From a virus, in IMG/VR virus record IMGVR_UViG_3300021368_002272, positions 1-30,965 of that record: a stretch of DNA of 30,965 bases; one strand, written 5' to 3'. The notes beneath the pieces were generated by a model, which saw only the letters and a program-made list of their open reading frames with translations, was not told the DNA's origin and ran no database searches. Numbering within the stretch: the first letter of the stretch is position 1; the number at the start of each line of letters is the position of its first letter. The position numbers and the translations under genes were made by a program. Shown here one piece after another: positions 15,094 to 21,050 of this stretch.

Positions 15094-15323
15094 AGATATT
15101 CATTCTCCTTCAAATACTCAAGGGTCTTTGTGCATCCTCCAAGAACTGTTTCGTTAAACATGACTTGAGGATAGGTAGAATTTTCGCCAAATTTTTCTTT
15201 GAATTCCTTAGGATAAAAGTCTGCCCCTAAACTATACACCACATACTTCACATCGGCAAGCTCCAGAAGTCTTTTTACTTTGGTGCAGAATGTACATCCC
15301 GGTTTTGAATAGACAGTAAACAT
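15090..15323 (-). CDS. grx: Glutaredoxin
   Basis: The product is 77 residues, a minimal glutaredoxin. The active site is C10-T-F-C13 in SKPGCTFCTKVK; the cis-proline motif is TYPQVMF and the glutathione-binding turn is LGGCTKT. It probably reduces the phage ribonucleotide reductase encoded downstream, as T4 NrdC does. It is preceded by the terminator of the outer-membrane-type gene. Confidence 0.93.
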   Translation of the reverse strand: MFTVYSKPGCTFCTKVKRLLELADVKYVVYSLGADFYPKEFKEKFGENSTYPQVMFNETVLGGCTKTLEYLKENEYL

Positions 15324-15337
15324 AATAAACTCCGAAT

Positions 15338-15359
15338 AAAAAAGGGACCTCTCGGTCCC
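15338..15359 (-). terminator. Terminator after the outer-membrane-type gene
   Basis: GGGACC / GGTCCC stem (15344-15349 with 15354-15359), GAGA loop, followed by TTTTTTATT on the minus strand. Confidence 0.85.
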
Positions 15360-15383
15360 CCAGTTTACCTTATGTAGGTTTTA

Positions 15384-15755
15384 TCAGAAGTTGTACTTCA
15401 CACCTGCCTTAGCACCATAACCGCGATCGATGTCATCATCGCCCGAACCCGTGAAGGAGACTTCACCATAGACACCCAGTGCCTCGGTAGCAGCAAGAGA
15501 GACACCTGCCTTACCAGAAGGAACAGTGTCATTTTCGCCACCATCAGGCGTTACGTAGGTAGCACCGCCTTGGACATACCAAGCAGCAGATTCGCCCAGA
15601 GCACCTTCATATCCAACATGGAATTCAGTTGCGGCACCAGAATAATCCGATCCAGTCCAACCGGCATTTGTTTCCACATTCACGTAGGGTCCTGCGAGAG
15701 CAGCAGCAGGAGCGAATGCGAGAGCAGCAGCTGCTGCGAGAGTAGTTTTAATCAT
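15384..15755 (-). CDS. Small outer-membrane beta-barrel-type protein with signal peptide
   Basis: The product is 123 residues. A signal peptide (MIKTTLAAAAALAFAPAAAL, then A before GPYV) is followed by about 100 residues of alternating polar/hydrophobic strands (TEFHVGYEG, AWYVQGGATYV, GKAGVSLAATE, GVYGEVSF). It ends GYGAKAGVKYNF; the terminal Phe is the classic outer-membrane insertion signal. About six strands are visible, so it may be a partial barrel or oligomerise. It has its own sigma70 promoter, late box and terminator. It could change host surface properties (superinfection exclusion, permeability). Fold inferred from pattern only. Confidence 0.75.
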   Translation of the reverse strand: MIKTTLAAAAALAFAPAAALAGPYVNVETNAGWTGSDYSGAATEFHVGYEGALGESAAWYVQGGATYVTPDGGENDTVPSGKAGVSLAATEALGVYGEVSFTGSGDDDIDRGYGAKAGVKYNF

Positions 15756-15831
15756 TTTTATTTACCTTTAGTTTACTTGCGGAGTGATTACCCGCAGATG
15801 AAAGCAATCTCGACTCGATTGCGTTCCGTTC

Positions 15832-15860
15832 ATTATATCACAATCTCTACTGCAGGTCAA
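15832..15860 (-). promoter_or_regulatory. Sigma70 promoter TTGACC-17-TATAAT (extended -10)
   Basis: -35 is at 15855-15860, -10 at 15832-15837 preceded by TGA, with 17-base spacing. It drives the outer-membrane-type gene with a leader of about 70 bases. Confidence 0.8.
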
Positions 15861-15885
15861 GATGCAATAGAATAAACGGTCTCAA

Positions 15886-15893
15886 TATTTATA
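15886..15893 (-). promoter_or_regulatory. Late promoter box TATAAATA
   Basis: An exact T4-type late box about 25 bases upstream of the sigma70 -35, so the gene can be read early and late. Confidence 0.65.
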
Positions 15894-15926
15894 AGGTAAA
15901 TATACTCAAGATATTACTGATAACCG

Positions 15927-16079
15927 TCATACCTGTGACTGTTTTTTAGCAAGTGCCTCTTTTGCTTGCTTTTTAAGCAGTCTTGCATAAGAAAGTTCAG
16001 CGTCTGTATAATAATTAGGATGCTCTTTAGCAACCTTAAGAATCTTCTTTGCCCCTTTGATTGTGTCTTTGTATCTCAT
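15927..16079 (-). CDS. Small basic protein, 50 residues
   Basis: The ORF begins MRYKDTIKGAKKILKVAKEH, then PNYYTDAELSYAR and a Lys/Ala-rich helix. Strongly basic and helical. AGAGG lies 7 bases before the ATG. It overlaps the 3' end of the 78-residue gene by 44 bases in another frame. Similar short Lys-rich proteins occur in cyanophages as I recall. Possible nucleic-acid binding is a guess. Confidence 0.65.
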   Translation of the reverse strand: MRYKDTIKGAKKILKVAKEHPNYYTDAELSYARLLKKQAKEALAKKQSQV

Positions 16080-16272
16080 TTTGTTTCCTCTGTTCGATTA
16101 ACATTTTTCCCACCTCTGCCCTTCTCTCATAAAATGCATCAGGATCAATTTGAATATCAATCAAATCTTCTTCATCGACAATCAAATCAAATTCAAGATC
16201 AATATCTCCGACCACTTCTTGTAACTCTTTAGTTAATTGGTCTCTTTTTATTTTAGGCAGATTCATATCCAA
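16036..16272 (-). CDS. Hypothetical acidic/coiled protein, 78 residues
   Basis: The N-terminus is charged (MDMNLPKIKRDQLTKELQEV); a very acidic centre (DLIVDEEDLIDIQID) precedes a basic C-terminal helix. AAGGAG lies 6 bases before the ATG and a late box about 15 bases further up. No family recognised. Confidence 0.7.
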   Translation of the reverse strand: MDMNLPKIKRDQLTKELQEVVGDIDLEFDLIVDEEDLIDIQIDPDAFYERRAEVGKMLIEQRKQNEIQRHNQRGKEDS

Positions 16273-16286
16273 CTCCTTGATAATAT

Positions 16287-16293
16287 TATTTAG
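16287..16293 (-). promoter_or_regulatory. Late promoter box CTAAATA
   Basis: The minus strand TGTCTAAATAATATTATC directly follows the T-run of the terminator at 16295-16320. It serves the 78- and 50-residue genes. Confidence 0.6.
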
Positions 16294-16294
16294 A

Positions 16295-16320
16295 CAAAAA
16301 AGGGGGGTCGAAACCCCCCT
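16295..16320 (-). terminator. Terminator with TTCG tetraloop
   Basis: AGGGGGGT / ACCCCCCT perfect 8-bp stem with a TTCG loop on the minus strand, then TTTTTTG. It ends the 57-residue gene's transcript. Confidence 0.9.
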
Positions 16321-16327
16321 AAGAATT

Positions 16328-16501
16328 TTATTTGAGAATGTAGCTACAGATCCTCTTGCATGAACTTTGATCTAATGAGTCGCACTCTATTAAACATTCA
16401 AAGTAATCGTTGAGTTTTTGATTTTCTACCTCCAGGTCATCTATTGTGTCTTCTAGGTGTCGCCACTCATCTAATTGTGAGCGTGATAGTAAATTGTGCA
16501 T
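16328..16501 (-). CDS. Small coiled-coil protein with cysteine cluster, 57 residues
   Basis: ATG at 16499-16501, GAGGG 7 bases upstream. The sequence begins MHNLLSRSQLDEWRHLEDTI, continues with a heptad-like DDLEVENQKLNDYF, and ends with four Cys in ECLIECDSLDQSSCKRIC. Similar tiny proteins occur in cyanophages as I recall. It sits just after psbA with its own terminator. Function unknown. Confidence 0.7.
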   Translation of the reverse strand: MHNLLSRSQLDEWRHLEDTIDDLEVENQKLNDYFECLIECDSLDQSSCKRICSYILK

Positions 16502-16551
16502 CGTTTGCCCTCATATAATGAACCATGATATAGGGAAGGGTAAGGGTTCAT
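16471..16551 (-). CDS. Possible 26-codon ORF
   Basis: ATG at 16549-16551 with GAGG 8 bases before it. The product MNPYPSLYHGSLYEGKRCTI ends YYHAHN. It overlaps the start of the 57-residue gene in another frame. It looks protein-like (Gly/Tyr pattern) but is too short to judge. Confidence 0.3.
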   Translation of the reverse strand: MNPYPSLYHGSLYEGKRCTIYYHAHN

Positions 16552-16650
16552 TTTTGCACCTCGCATAATTCTACTACTATCTATATGTCAGGGTATCAAA
16601 ACATACAGTTCACGCAAAGAATATTATTGCCTACGAGTTTATACTTAGAC

Positions 16651-16675
16651 AAAAAAAGGGGACCCGAAGGTCCCC
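16651..16675 (-). terminator. psbA terminator with TTCG tetraloop
   Basis: GGGGACC / GGTCCCC 7-bp stem with a TTCG loop on the minus strand, then seven T. It lies 20 bases after the psbA stop. Confidence 0.92.
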
Positions 16676-16695
16676 ATAAGATTATTTAATTTGTA

Positions 16696-17778
16696 TCAAC
16701 CGATGCTAGGAGCAGTCAGGGCCACAGGTGTGGACTCAACTGCTGCAAGATCGAGCGGGAAGTTGTGTGCGTTACGCTCGTGCATGACTTCCATTCCGAG
16801 TCCTGCTCGGTTGAGGATGTCTGCCCAAGTGTTGATGACTCGTCCTTGTGACTCAACGATTGACTGGTTGAAGTTGAAACCGTTGAGGTTGAAAGCCATG
16901 GTCGAGACGCCGAGGGCGGTAAACCAGATTCCCACCACTGGCCACGCAGCGAGGAAGAAATGCAGACTTCTAGAATTGTTAAAAGATGCATACTGGAAGA
17001 TCAAACGACCAAAGTAACCGTGAGCGGCAACGATGTTGTAAGTCTCTTCTTCTTGACCGAACTTGTAACCATAGTTCTGAGATTCAGTTTCAGTAGTTTC
17101 ACGAACGAGTGAAGAAGTAACTAGTGAACCATGCATTGCAGAGAACAGTGAACCGCCAAAGACACCAGCAACTCCAAGCATATGGAAGGGGTGCATCAGG
17201 ATGTTATGTTCTGCTTGGAAGACAAGCATGTAGTTAAATGTACCAGAGATTCCGAGAGGCATTGCATCTGAGAAACTTCCTTGACCAAAAGGATAAACCA
17301 GGAACACTGCTGAGGCAGCAGCAACAGGAGCGGAATATGCCACACAGATCCAAGGGCGCATACCAAGACGGTAAGAAAGTTCCCATTCACGACCCATATA
17401 AGCAAAGATGCCGATAAGAAAGTGAAAGATTACCAGTTGGAAAGGACCGCCATTGTAAAGCCATTCATCCAGAGATGCTGCTTCCCAAATGGGATAGAAG
17501 TGAAGTCCAATAGCGTTGGAACTAGGAACAACAGCACCAGAAATGATGTTGTTACCGTACATGAGAGAACCTGCAACTGGTTCACGAATGCCATCGATGT
17601 CCACAGGAGGAGCACCAATGAAAGCAATGATGAAACAGACGGTTGCTGCGAGCAGAGTTGGGATCATCAGCACACCGAACCAACCGACATAAAGACGGTT
17701 GTTGGTGGAGGTGACCCAGGAGCAAAAGTCTTGCCAAGTGGAAGAACTTCCGCGAGTTGAAAGAGTTGAACTAGACAT
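16696..17778 (-). CDS. psbA: Photosystem II D1 protein
   Basis: The product is 360 residues, full length and uninterrupted (no intron). Conserved blocks include [60 protein letters not shown] and [20 protein letters not shown]. The residue equivalent to D1 position 130 is Glu (GREWELS), the high-light D1:2 type rather than Gln. The C-terminal extension after LDLA is present for CtpA processing. The protein replaces photodamaged host D1 in the thylakoid during infection. It has a sigma70 promoter, a leader of about 160 bases and a strong terminator. No Shine-Dalgarno is seen before the ATG. Confidence 0.98.
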   Translation of the reverse strand: MSSSTLSTRGSSSTWQDFCSWVTSTNNRLYVGWFGVLMIPTLLAATVCFIIAFIGAPPVDIDGIREPVAGSLMYGNNIISGAVVPSSNAIGLHFYPIWEAASLDEWLYNGGPFQLVIFHFLIGIFAYMGREWELSYRLGMRPWICVAYSAPVAAASAVFLVYPFGQGSFSDAMPLGISGTFNYMLVFQAEHNILMHPFHMLGVAGVFGGSLFSAMHGSLVTSSLVRETTETESQNYGYKFGQEEETYNIVAAHGYFGRLIFQYASFNNSRSLHFFLAAWPVVGIWFTALGVSTMAFNLNGFNFNQSIVESQGRVINTWADILNRAGLGMEVMHERNAHNFPLDLAAVESTPVALTAPSIG

Positions 17779-17830
17779 TTTTGATTAACAGAAAAGTAAG
17801 ACCATCAGGGAAATGGTGGAGTTACTATTC

Positions 17831-17853
17831 CTCTGCCACCCTTAAGCAGAGGT
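17831..17853 (-). promoter_or_regulatory. Hairpin in the psbA leader
   Basis: CCTCTGC / GCAGAGG, 7-bp stem with a 9-base loop, about 50 bases before the psbA ATG and without a following T-run. A weaker ACCAT/ATGGT stem lies closer to the ATG. It may protect the message or control translation. Confidence 0.5.
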
Positions 17854-17944
17854 ATGAAAGACGTAATTTATACACCCTAGAGGTCTTGGTTTGCGGGGTG
17901 TGCGTAACAAAACTCATTGGTCCGTCACATTTGTTTACCTATTT

Positions 17945-17973
17945 ATTATAGCAGGGGTCGGGTTTTCCGTCAA
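17945..17973 (-). promoter_or_regulatory. Sigma70 promoter of psbA, TTGACG-17-TATAAT
   Basis: -35 is at 17968-17973 and -10 at 17945-17950. The bases after it (TATAATAAATAG) also contain a late-like ATAAATA. GGGTT/AACCC flank the -35, leaving it partly in a small hairpin loop. Confidence 0.85.
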
Positions 17974-17997
17974 CCCCCAAAAGATGAGCATTTGTAC

Positions 17998-18600
17998 TTA
18001 AGCGAGTACAAGTTTTTTGGTGTAGTCCCAGGCATAAATCTCTCGATTGCCCTTGATTCCCCATCCCAACCAGTAATATGCTGGGACCATATACTGGGAA
18101 ACAGTTTGACCACCGCCTTCAAACATAGGAAGATACTTCTGGAAGATGGGTTCATTGATCATGTAGCGAGTCTGACATTCCAGAGTGCTAGGACCGTCCT
18201 CACAGAAGCGGGCAGCGAAGTTACCAAGTCCTTTATAGCGACCTATTGAGGTCCACTGAATGAGACCGTAACCTCCGACACGGCAATCGCTGTAAGGAAT
18301 TCTAGCCCCTCCTTCGCATATGTTGGGAATGAACTTGCTTTCTTGTTTAATGTTACCCATGATCGTTGCAAGAGCATTGCGATCTGTGATTCGGGTACGG
18401 TCTTGGAGTTCTTTGAGGACATACTGTTCTTCAGGTGAGCAATCCTCACACTTCCAAGTTGGGGTATATGGGACCACGGGAATTTCTACAACTTCAGACT
18501 CTTCAGTCACTTCAGGACCCGTGGCAGGACTGAGAAAAGCGAAGGTTGCTGCACCAGCAACAGCGCCAATAACTGCAAAACTCAAGATCTTTAATTTCAT
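17998..18600 (-). CDS. Exported or membrane-anchored lysozyme-like endolysin candidate
   Basis: The product is 200 residues. An N-terminal hydrophobic segment (MKLKILSFAVIGAVAGAATF, then AFLSPA) is a signal peptide or signal-arrest anchor. The domain from about residue 56 resembles the phage tail lysozyme family: VLKELQDRTRITDRNALATI, NIKQESKF with candidate catalytic E87, GYGLIQWT (110-117) and GRYKGLGNF. Six Cys (51, 54, 95, 106, 133, 142) fit disulfides in the periplasm. It probably cuts peptidoglycan, either at lysis or during infection. It sits directly upstream of psbA with its own TTGACA-17-TATATT promoter. The predicted leader is very short. Confidence 0.75.
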   Translation of the reverse strand: MKLKILSFAVIGAVAGAATFAFLSPATGPEVTEESEVVEIPVVPYTPTWKCEDCSPEEQYVLKELQDRTRITDRNALATIMGNIKQESKFIPNICEGGARIPYSDCRVGGYGLIQWTSIGRYKGLGNFAARFCEDGPSTLECQTRYMINEPIFQKYLPMFEGGGQTVSQYMVPAYYWLGWGIKGNREIYAWDYTKKLVLA

Positions 18601-18612
18601 AAGGACTCACCC

Positions 18613-18641
18613 AATATAACACACAAAAAACGGGGTGTCAA
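18613..18641 (-). promoter_or_regulatory. Sigma70-like promoter TTGACA-17-TATATT overlapping a terminator
   Basis: -35 is at 18636-18641 and -10 at 18613-18618. The -35 lies in the bulge and 3' arm of the terminator hairpin and the T-run forms part of the spacer. The ATG is only 12 bases beyond the -10. Confidence 0.65.
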
Positions 18642-18663
18642 CTGGATTGTGCCAGTTACCCCG
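18625..18663 (-). terminator. Terminator after the 45-residue gene
   Basis: CGGGGT / ACCCCG outer stem and AACTGG / CCAGTT inner stem with a 3-base bulge, followed by six T on the minus strand. Confidence 0.85.
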
Positions 18664-18690
18664 TTGTCACGCGACGACGATATTCAGTTT

Positions 18691-18697
18691 TATTTAG
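18691..18697 (-). promoter_or_regulatory. Late-like box CTAAATA overlapping a stop codon
   Basis: GACTAAATAAAAC contains the TAA stop of the 45-residue gene. A terminator lies between this box and the lysozyme gene, so it may be fortuitous or the terminator leaky. Confidence 0.35.
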
Positions 18698-18831
18698 TCG
18701 CGTTTTAGTGTGATGATAATTTGATCGTTCTCATAGTCTGCTTTGAACTCTAGGGGTTTTTCTGGATCCCAACACAACTCTTCATAAAGAGCGTTAAGAG
18801 TTTCCATATCTTGAAAGAGATCGGTCGGCAT
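18694..18831 (-). CDS. Small acidic protein, 45 residues
   Basis: ATG at 18829-18831. The sequence begins MPTDLFQDMETLNALYEELC, then WDPEKPLEFKADY and a beta-like IIITLKRD end. A late box (18850-18856) lies about 20 bases upstream and a strong terminator follows. Similar short proteins with LYEELCWDP are, from memory, common in cyanophages near hli/psbA. Function unknown. Confidence 0.7.
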   Translation of the reverse strand: MPTDLFQDMETLNALYEELCWDPEKPLEFKADYENDQIIITLKRD

Positions 18832-18849
18832 GGATTTACTACAAAAATA

Positions 18850-18856
18850 TATTTAG
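18850..18856 (-). promoter_or_regulatory. Late promoter box CTAAATA
   Basis: The minus strand TAATCTAAATATATTTTT lies between the short hli gene and the 45-residue gene. Confidence 0.6.
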
Positions 18857-18881
18857 ATTAGTTGTCAAAGTTGTATCGGTA

Positions 18882-18992
18882 TCACCAAATACCAGGAATC
18901 ACTTGACCAGTTGCAAGATAGGCTCCGACTGCTGCAACGAATCCAATCATTGCTGCACGACCATTTAGTTTTTCTGCTTTTTCGTTAAACAT
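18882..18992 (-). CDS. hli: High-light-inducible protein, short form
   Basis: The product is 36 residues: MFNEKAEKLNGRAAMIGFVA, then AVGAYLATG and a QVIPGIW end. This is the E-x-x-NGRAAMIGF chlorophyll-binding helix of Hli proteins almost without flanking sequence. It would insert in the thylakoid membrane and pair with another Hli to bind pigment and protect PSII assembly. GAGG lies 9 bases before the ATG, and it starts 10 bases after the longer hli gene. Confidence 0.92.
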   Translation of the reverse strand: MFNEKAEKLNGRAAMIGFVAAVGAYLATGQVIPGIW

Positions 18993-19002
18993 AATAGATA
19001 CC

Positions 19003-19206
19003 TCAGAAGATGCCAAAGAAGAATTTGCCAGTGATAGCATAAGACAGGAAACCAGAAATGATTCCCATCATTGCCCAGCGACCATTGTAGGTCTCAGCGA
19101 ATTGTTGGGGGGATTCAAGTCCCTTACGGTTGTAAGATTCTACCACCATTTGGGGTTCTTTTGCGAACAGATTATTCTGTCCAAATTCGTTTGTTGTAAC
19201 GGTCAT
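19003..19206 (-). CDS. hli: High-light-inducible protein, longer form
   Basis: The product is 67 residues. A soluble N-terminus of about 35 residues precedes AETYNGRWAMMGIISGFLSY and ends FFFGIF. The N-G-R-x-A-M-M-G chlorophyll-binding motif is complete. It is first in a two-gene hli unit with its own sigma70 promoter. It protects photosystem II in the host thylakoid together with phage D1. Confidence 0.92.
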   Translation of the reverse strand: MTVTTNEFGQNNLFAKEPQMVVESYNRKGLESPQQFAETYNGRWAMMGIISGFLSYAITGKFFFGIF

Positions 19207-19229
19207 TGCCTTTTGTAAAGAACTGTTAC

Positions 19230-19259
19230 ATTATATAGCATTTCTATACACCCTGTCAA
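19230..19259 (-). promoter_or_regulatory. Sigma70 promoter of the hli pair, TTGACA-18-TATAAT
   Basis: -35 is at 19254-19259 and -10 at 19230-19235. The TGA stop of the upstream oxygenase-like gene lies inside the -35 (ACT TGA CA). Confidence 0.8.
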
Positions 19260-19783
19260 GTAGTGACGATCACATTTCCAGAAACTGATATGCGTTCTCC
19301 GTCCGTTTGCTTTGGATATACCGTATGAATGAGTGTCGATGGGAACACTAAGATGTTACCAACACTATTCTCATCAATGAATACAGGTACTCCCTGATTA
19401 TCTTTGATGAAATAGAAGGGAGCATCGTCAGGACCAGTCTTCACATATGCAGCAAAAGAATATAAAGAGTTCTTATGCTGATGAGGGAAGTGCTGATCTC
19501 CCTTATGCATTCTGTTCGTCCACATTCCACTGACTCTTGGATAGACTCCATAAACCCCATTAGCAGGTTTATGTAAATCAAAATGATCGTCAATAAGTTT
19601 GCATAACCAACCAGCAAATTTAGGAGGAGTGTCCATACAATACTCTTCCTTGATGGAAGTATACTTGTGATCATTCAATGGTATTTTATTTTCCAATGCA
19701 GTGTATGCAAAATCAGATAACTCATGAAAGTAATCTACTTCTGCAACTAATACTGTTTGGTCTACCAGAAACTCAATCAACAT
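19256..19783 (-). CDS. 2OG-Fe(II) oxygenase-like protein (second copy)
   Basis: The product is 175 residues from the ATG at 19781-19783, chosen by alignment of FLVDQTVLVAEV with FLVEQTLFVTSI of the upstream paralogue. The start 15 bases earlier is an alternative. Candidate metal ligands are H101/H103 in FPHQHKN and H153 in LIHTVYP; R164 in DGERISVSGN is the likely 2-oxoglutarate contact. The jelly-roll strand GNILVFPS is present. The family resembles the 2OG-FeII_Oxy_5 group common in marine phages. Substrate unknown. It overlaps the stop of the first copy. Confidence 0.8.
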   Translation of the reverse strand: MLIEFLVDQTVLVAEVDYFHELSDFAYTALENKIPLNDHKYTSIKEEYCMDTPPKFAGWLCKLIDDHFDLHKPANGVYGVYPRVSGMWTNRMHKGDQHFPHQHKNSLYSFAAYVKTGPDDAPFYFIKDNQGVPVFIDENSVGNILVFPSTLIHTVYPKQTDGERISVSGNVIVTT

Positions 19784-20339
19784 ACCCTCCATCAACATAA
19801 CAACAGATGTTTCCTGATACAGAGATCCTCTCGTCGTCAGTAACTTTTTGATACACAGTGTGAGGCATGTCTGCAGGGAAGATCATCACATGACCTGCAG
19901 AGAATTGAGTGATGGGCAATGAACGAACTGCGATTCTTCCATCTACTGTAGGGTGGAAGTAACAAAAACCTGCATCATTTTCAGATGTTTTAATGTATGC
20001 TACAAAAGCATACATACAGTTCTTATGCGTGTGAGGATTATGCTGATCTCCTTTAAGCATTCTATTGACCCAAATAGATGAGACTTTCAAATGCTTGTCA
20101 TCTAGACCGTAGAAACCATTCTGTCCTTTGTGTTTGTGAAAATGCAGATCAATAATCTGAGCAATCCATTCCTCAAACTGACGAGGAGTCTTCATATTAT
20201 ACTCTTCTCTGGTAGATACCTCAGAGTCATCACCAGTCTTTTCAGCAAGTTTTAATCCTTCATTAGCAAATTCTTCAAGTTGCTCAAAAAGATATTCTGG
20301 GATACTCGTAACAAAAAGAGTTTGTTCAACAAGAAACAT
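19773..20339 (-). CDS. 2OG-Fe(II) oxygenase-like protein (first copy)
   Basis: The product is 188 residues. Candidate ligands are H103/H105 in NPHTHKN and H160 in MPHTVYQ; R171 in DDERISVSGN. VMIFPADMP is the penultimate jelly-roll strand. It shares whole-length organisation with the next gene (FLVEQTLF, GxYG, IWVNRMLKGDQH), so the pair is a tandem duplication. Likely a non-haem iron hydroxylase; substrate unknown. A terminator lies just upstream and no promoter was recognised. Confidence 0.8.
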   Translation of the reverse strand: MFLVEQTLFVTSIPEYLFEQLEEFANEGLKLAEKTGDDSEVSTREEYNMKTPRQFEEWIAQIIDLHFHKHKGQNGFYGLDDKHLKVSSIWVNRMLKGDQHNPHTHKNCMYAFVAYIKTSENDAGFCYFHPTVDGRIAVRSLPITQFSAGHVMIFPADMPHTVYQKVTDDERISVSGNICCYVDGGYVD

Positions 20340-20346
20340 AACATTA

Positions 20347-20517
20347 CTGTAACATTAAAAAAGCGGGGTTACCCCCGCTGTATGTAGGGTCATAATGACT
20401 CCACCACCAGGTTTTGAGAGAACGAGGAAACTCTTGTTTGTTTTGTCGCGTCAACGAGCTGTATAAACATCTCTCATGCGGGGAAAAACCATCTAGTTTA
20501 TAGTCTATTGGCAAAGA
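20347..20517 (-). other. Untranslated region or in-frame extension beyond a TAG stop
   Basis: After the TAG of the 97-residue gene the same frame stays open for 57 codons (SLPIDYKLDGFSPHERCLYS and onward, with a WWW run) until TAA at 20344-20346. It contains the terminator at 20357-20379, so it is more likely a 3' untranslated stretch. A decayed C-terminus or readthrough product is possible. Confidence 0.3.
20357..20379 (-). terminator. Terminator upstream of the oxygenase pair
   Basis: AGCGGGG / CCCCGCT perfect 7-bp stem with a 4-base loop, then TTTTTTAATG on the minus strand. Confidence 0.85.
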
Positions 20518-20811
20518 CTAGGAGAATGTAATTACATCTCCTCCATATGTATCAAGGTTGACAGGTTGTGCTGCCTGAATATTATAATCTACATTATGCT
20601 GATCATCCATTTCGGAAGGAGACTTACTAGAATAATAACTTACTGGAGAACCAGCAACTTTAAGTTCTACTTTTGTCAAAGTTTCAGCAATAGTTTTCAT
20701 ACCTTGATAGTGACGCCAGATTTCCCCTTGAAGGTTTGCGTCAACATTATTCTCCATGGAATCTTTGACGCATTCCTTGAGTGCATCTACTGCATTTTGA
20801 TAAACATTCAT
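20518..20811 (-). CDS. Hypothetical protein, 97 residues
   Basis: A helical N-terminal half (MNVYQNAVDALKECVKDSME) is followed by a Ser/Tyr-rich middle (SPVSYYSSKSPSEMDD) and an Asp/Asn-rich end. It overlaps the preceding gene by 4 bases. No family recognised. Its TAG stop is followed by a further open stretch in frame. Confidence 0.7.
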   Translation of the reverse strand: MNVYQNAVDALKECVKDSMENNVDANLQGEIWRHYQGMKTIAETLTKVELKVAGSPVSYYSSKSPSEMDDQHNVDYNIQAAQPVNLDTYGGDVITFS

Positions 20812-21050
20812 GATTTTACTCGATCTTTAATGTAACATGGAACACGATCAGGGTCTAACCATTTCGTGTATTCAAAATCTTCCATGGCAAGCGTAATTTG
20901 CATACCATTATCGCATAGGTACATATCAATGTACCGCTTTTTCCATTCGTCAAATTTTTGAATTCGGTAGTCAGGAAACCCGTTGTCGAGTTTCCCAACA
21001 GAGACATACCGATAGGGGGATCGTTCTAAAAGAACTTTCACTTTAGTCAT
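20808..21050 (-). CDS. Hypothetical protein, 80 residues
   Basis: The ATG at 21048-21050 was chosen because it overlaps the upstream stop by 8 bases (ATGACTAA). A start 17 codons earlier would overlap much more. The sequence MTKVKVLLERSPYRYVSVGK is followed by FPDYRIQKFDEWKKRYIDMY and a basic end. Soluble, mixed alpha/beta. Nothing recognised. Confidence 0.65.
   Translation of the reverse strand: MTKVKVLLERSPYRYVSVGKLDNGFPDYRIQKFDEWKKRYIDMYLCDNGMQITLAMEDFEYTKWLDPDRVPCYIKDRVKS

Noticed and set aside
16696-17778. psbA intron or homing nuclease insertion
   Set aside because: The D1 reading frame is continuous for 360 codons with all conserved blocks.
18691-18697. Late promoter for the lysozyme gene at the 45-residue gene's stop
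   Set aside because: A strong terminator lies between it and the gene. Kept only as a low-confidence box.
20380-20517. Structured RNA or riboswitch upstream of the oxygenase pair
   Set aside because: Apart from the terminator no conserved pairing could be recognised by eye; a covariation search would be needed.
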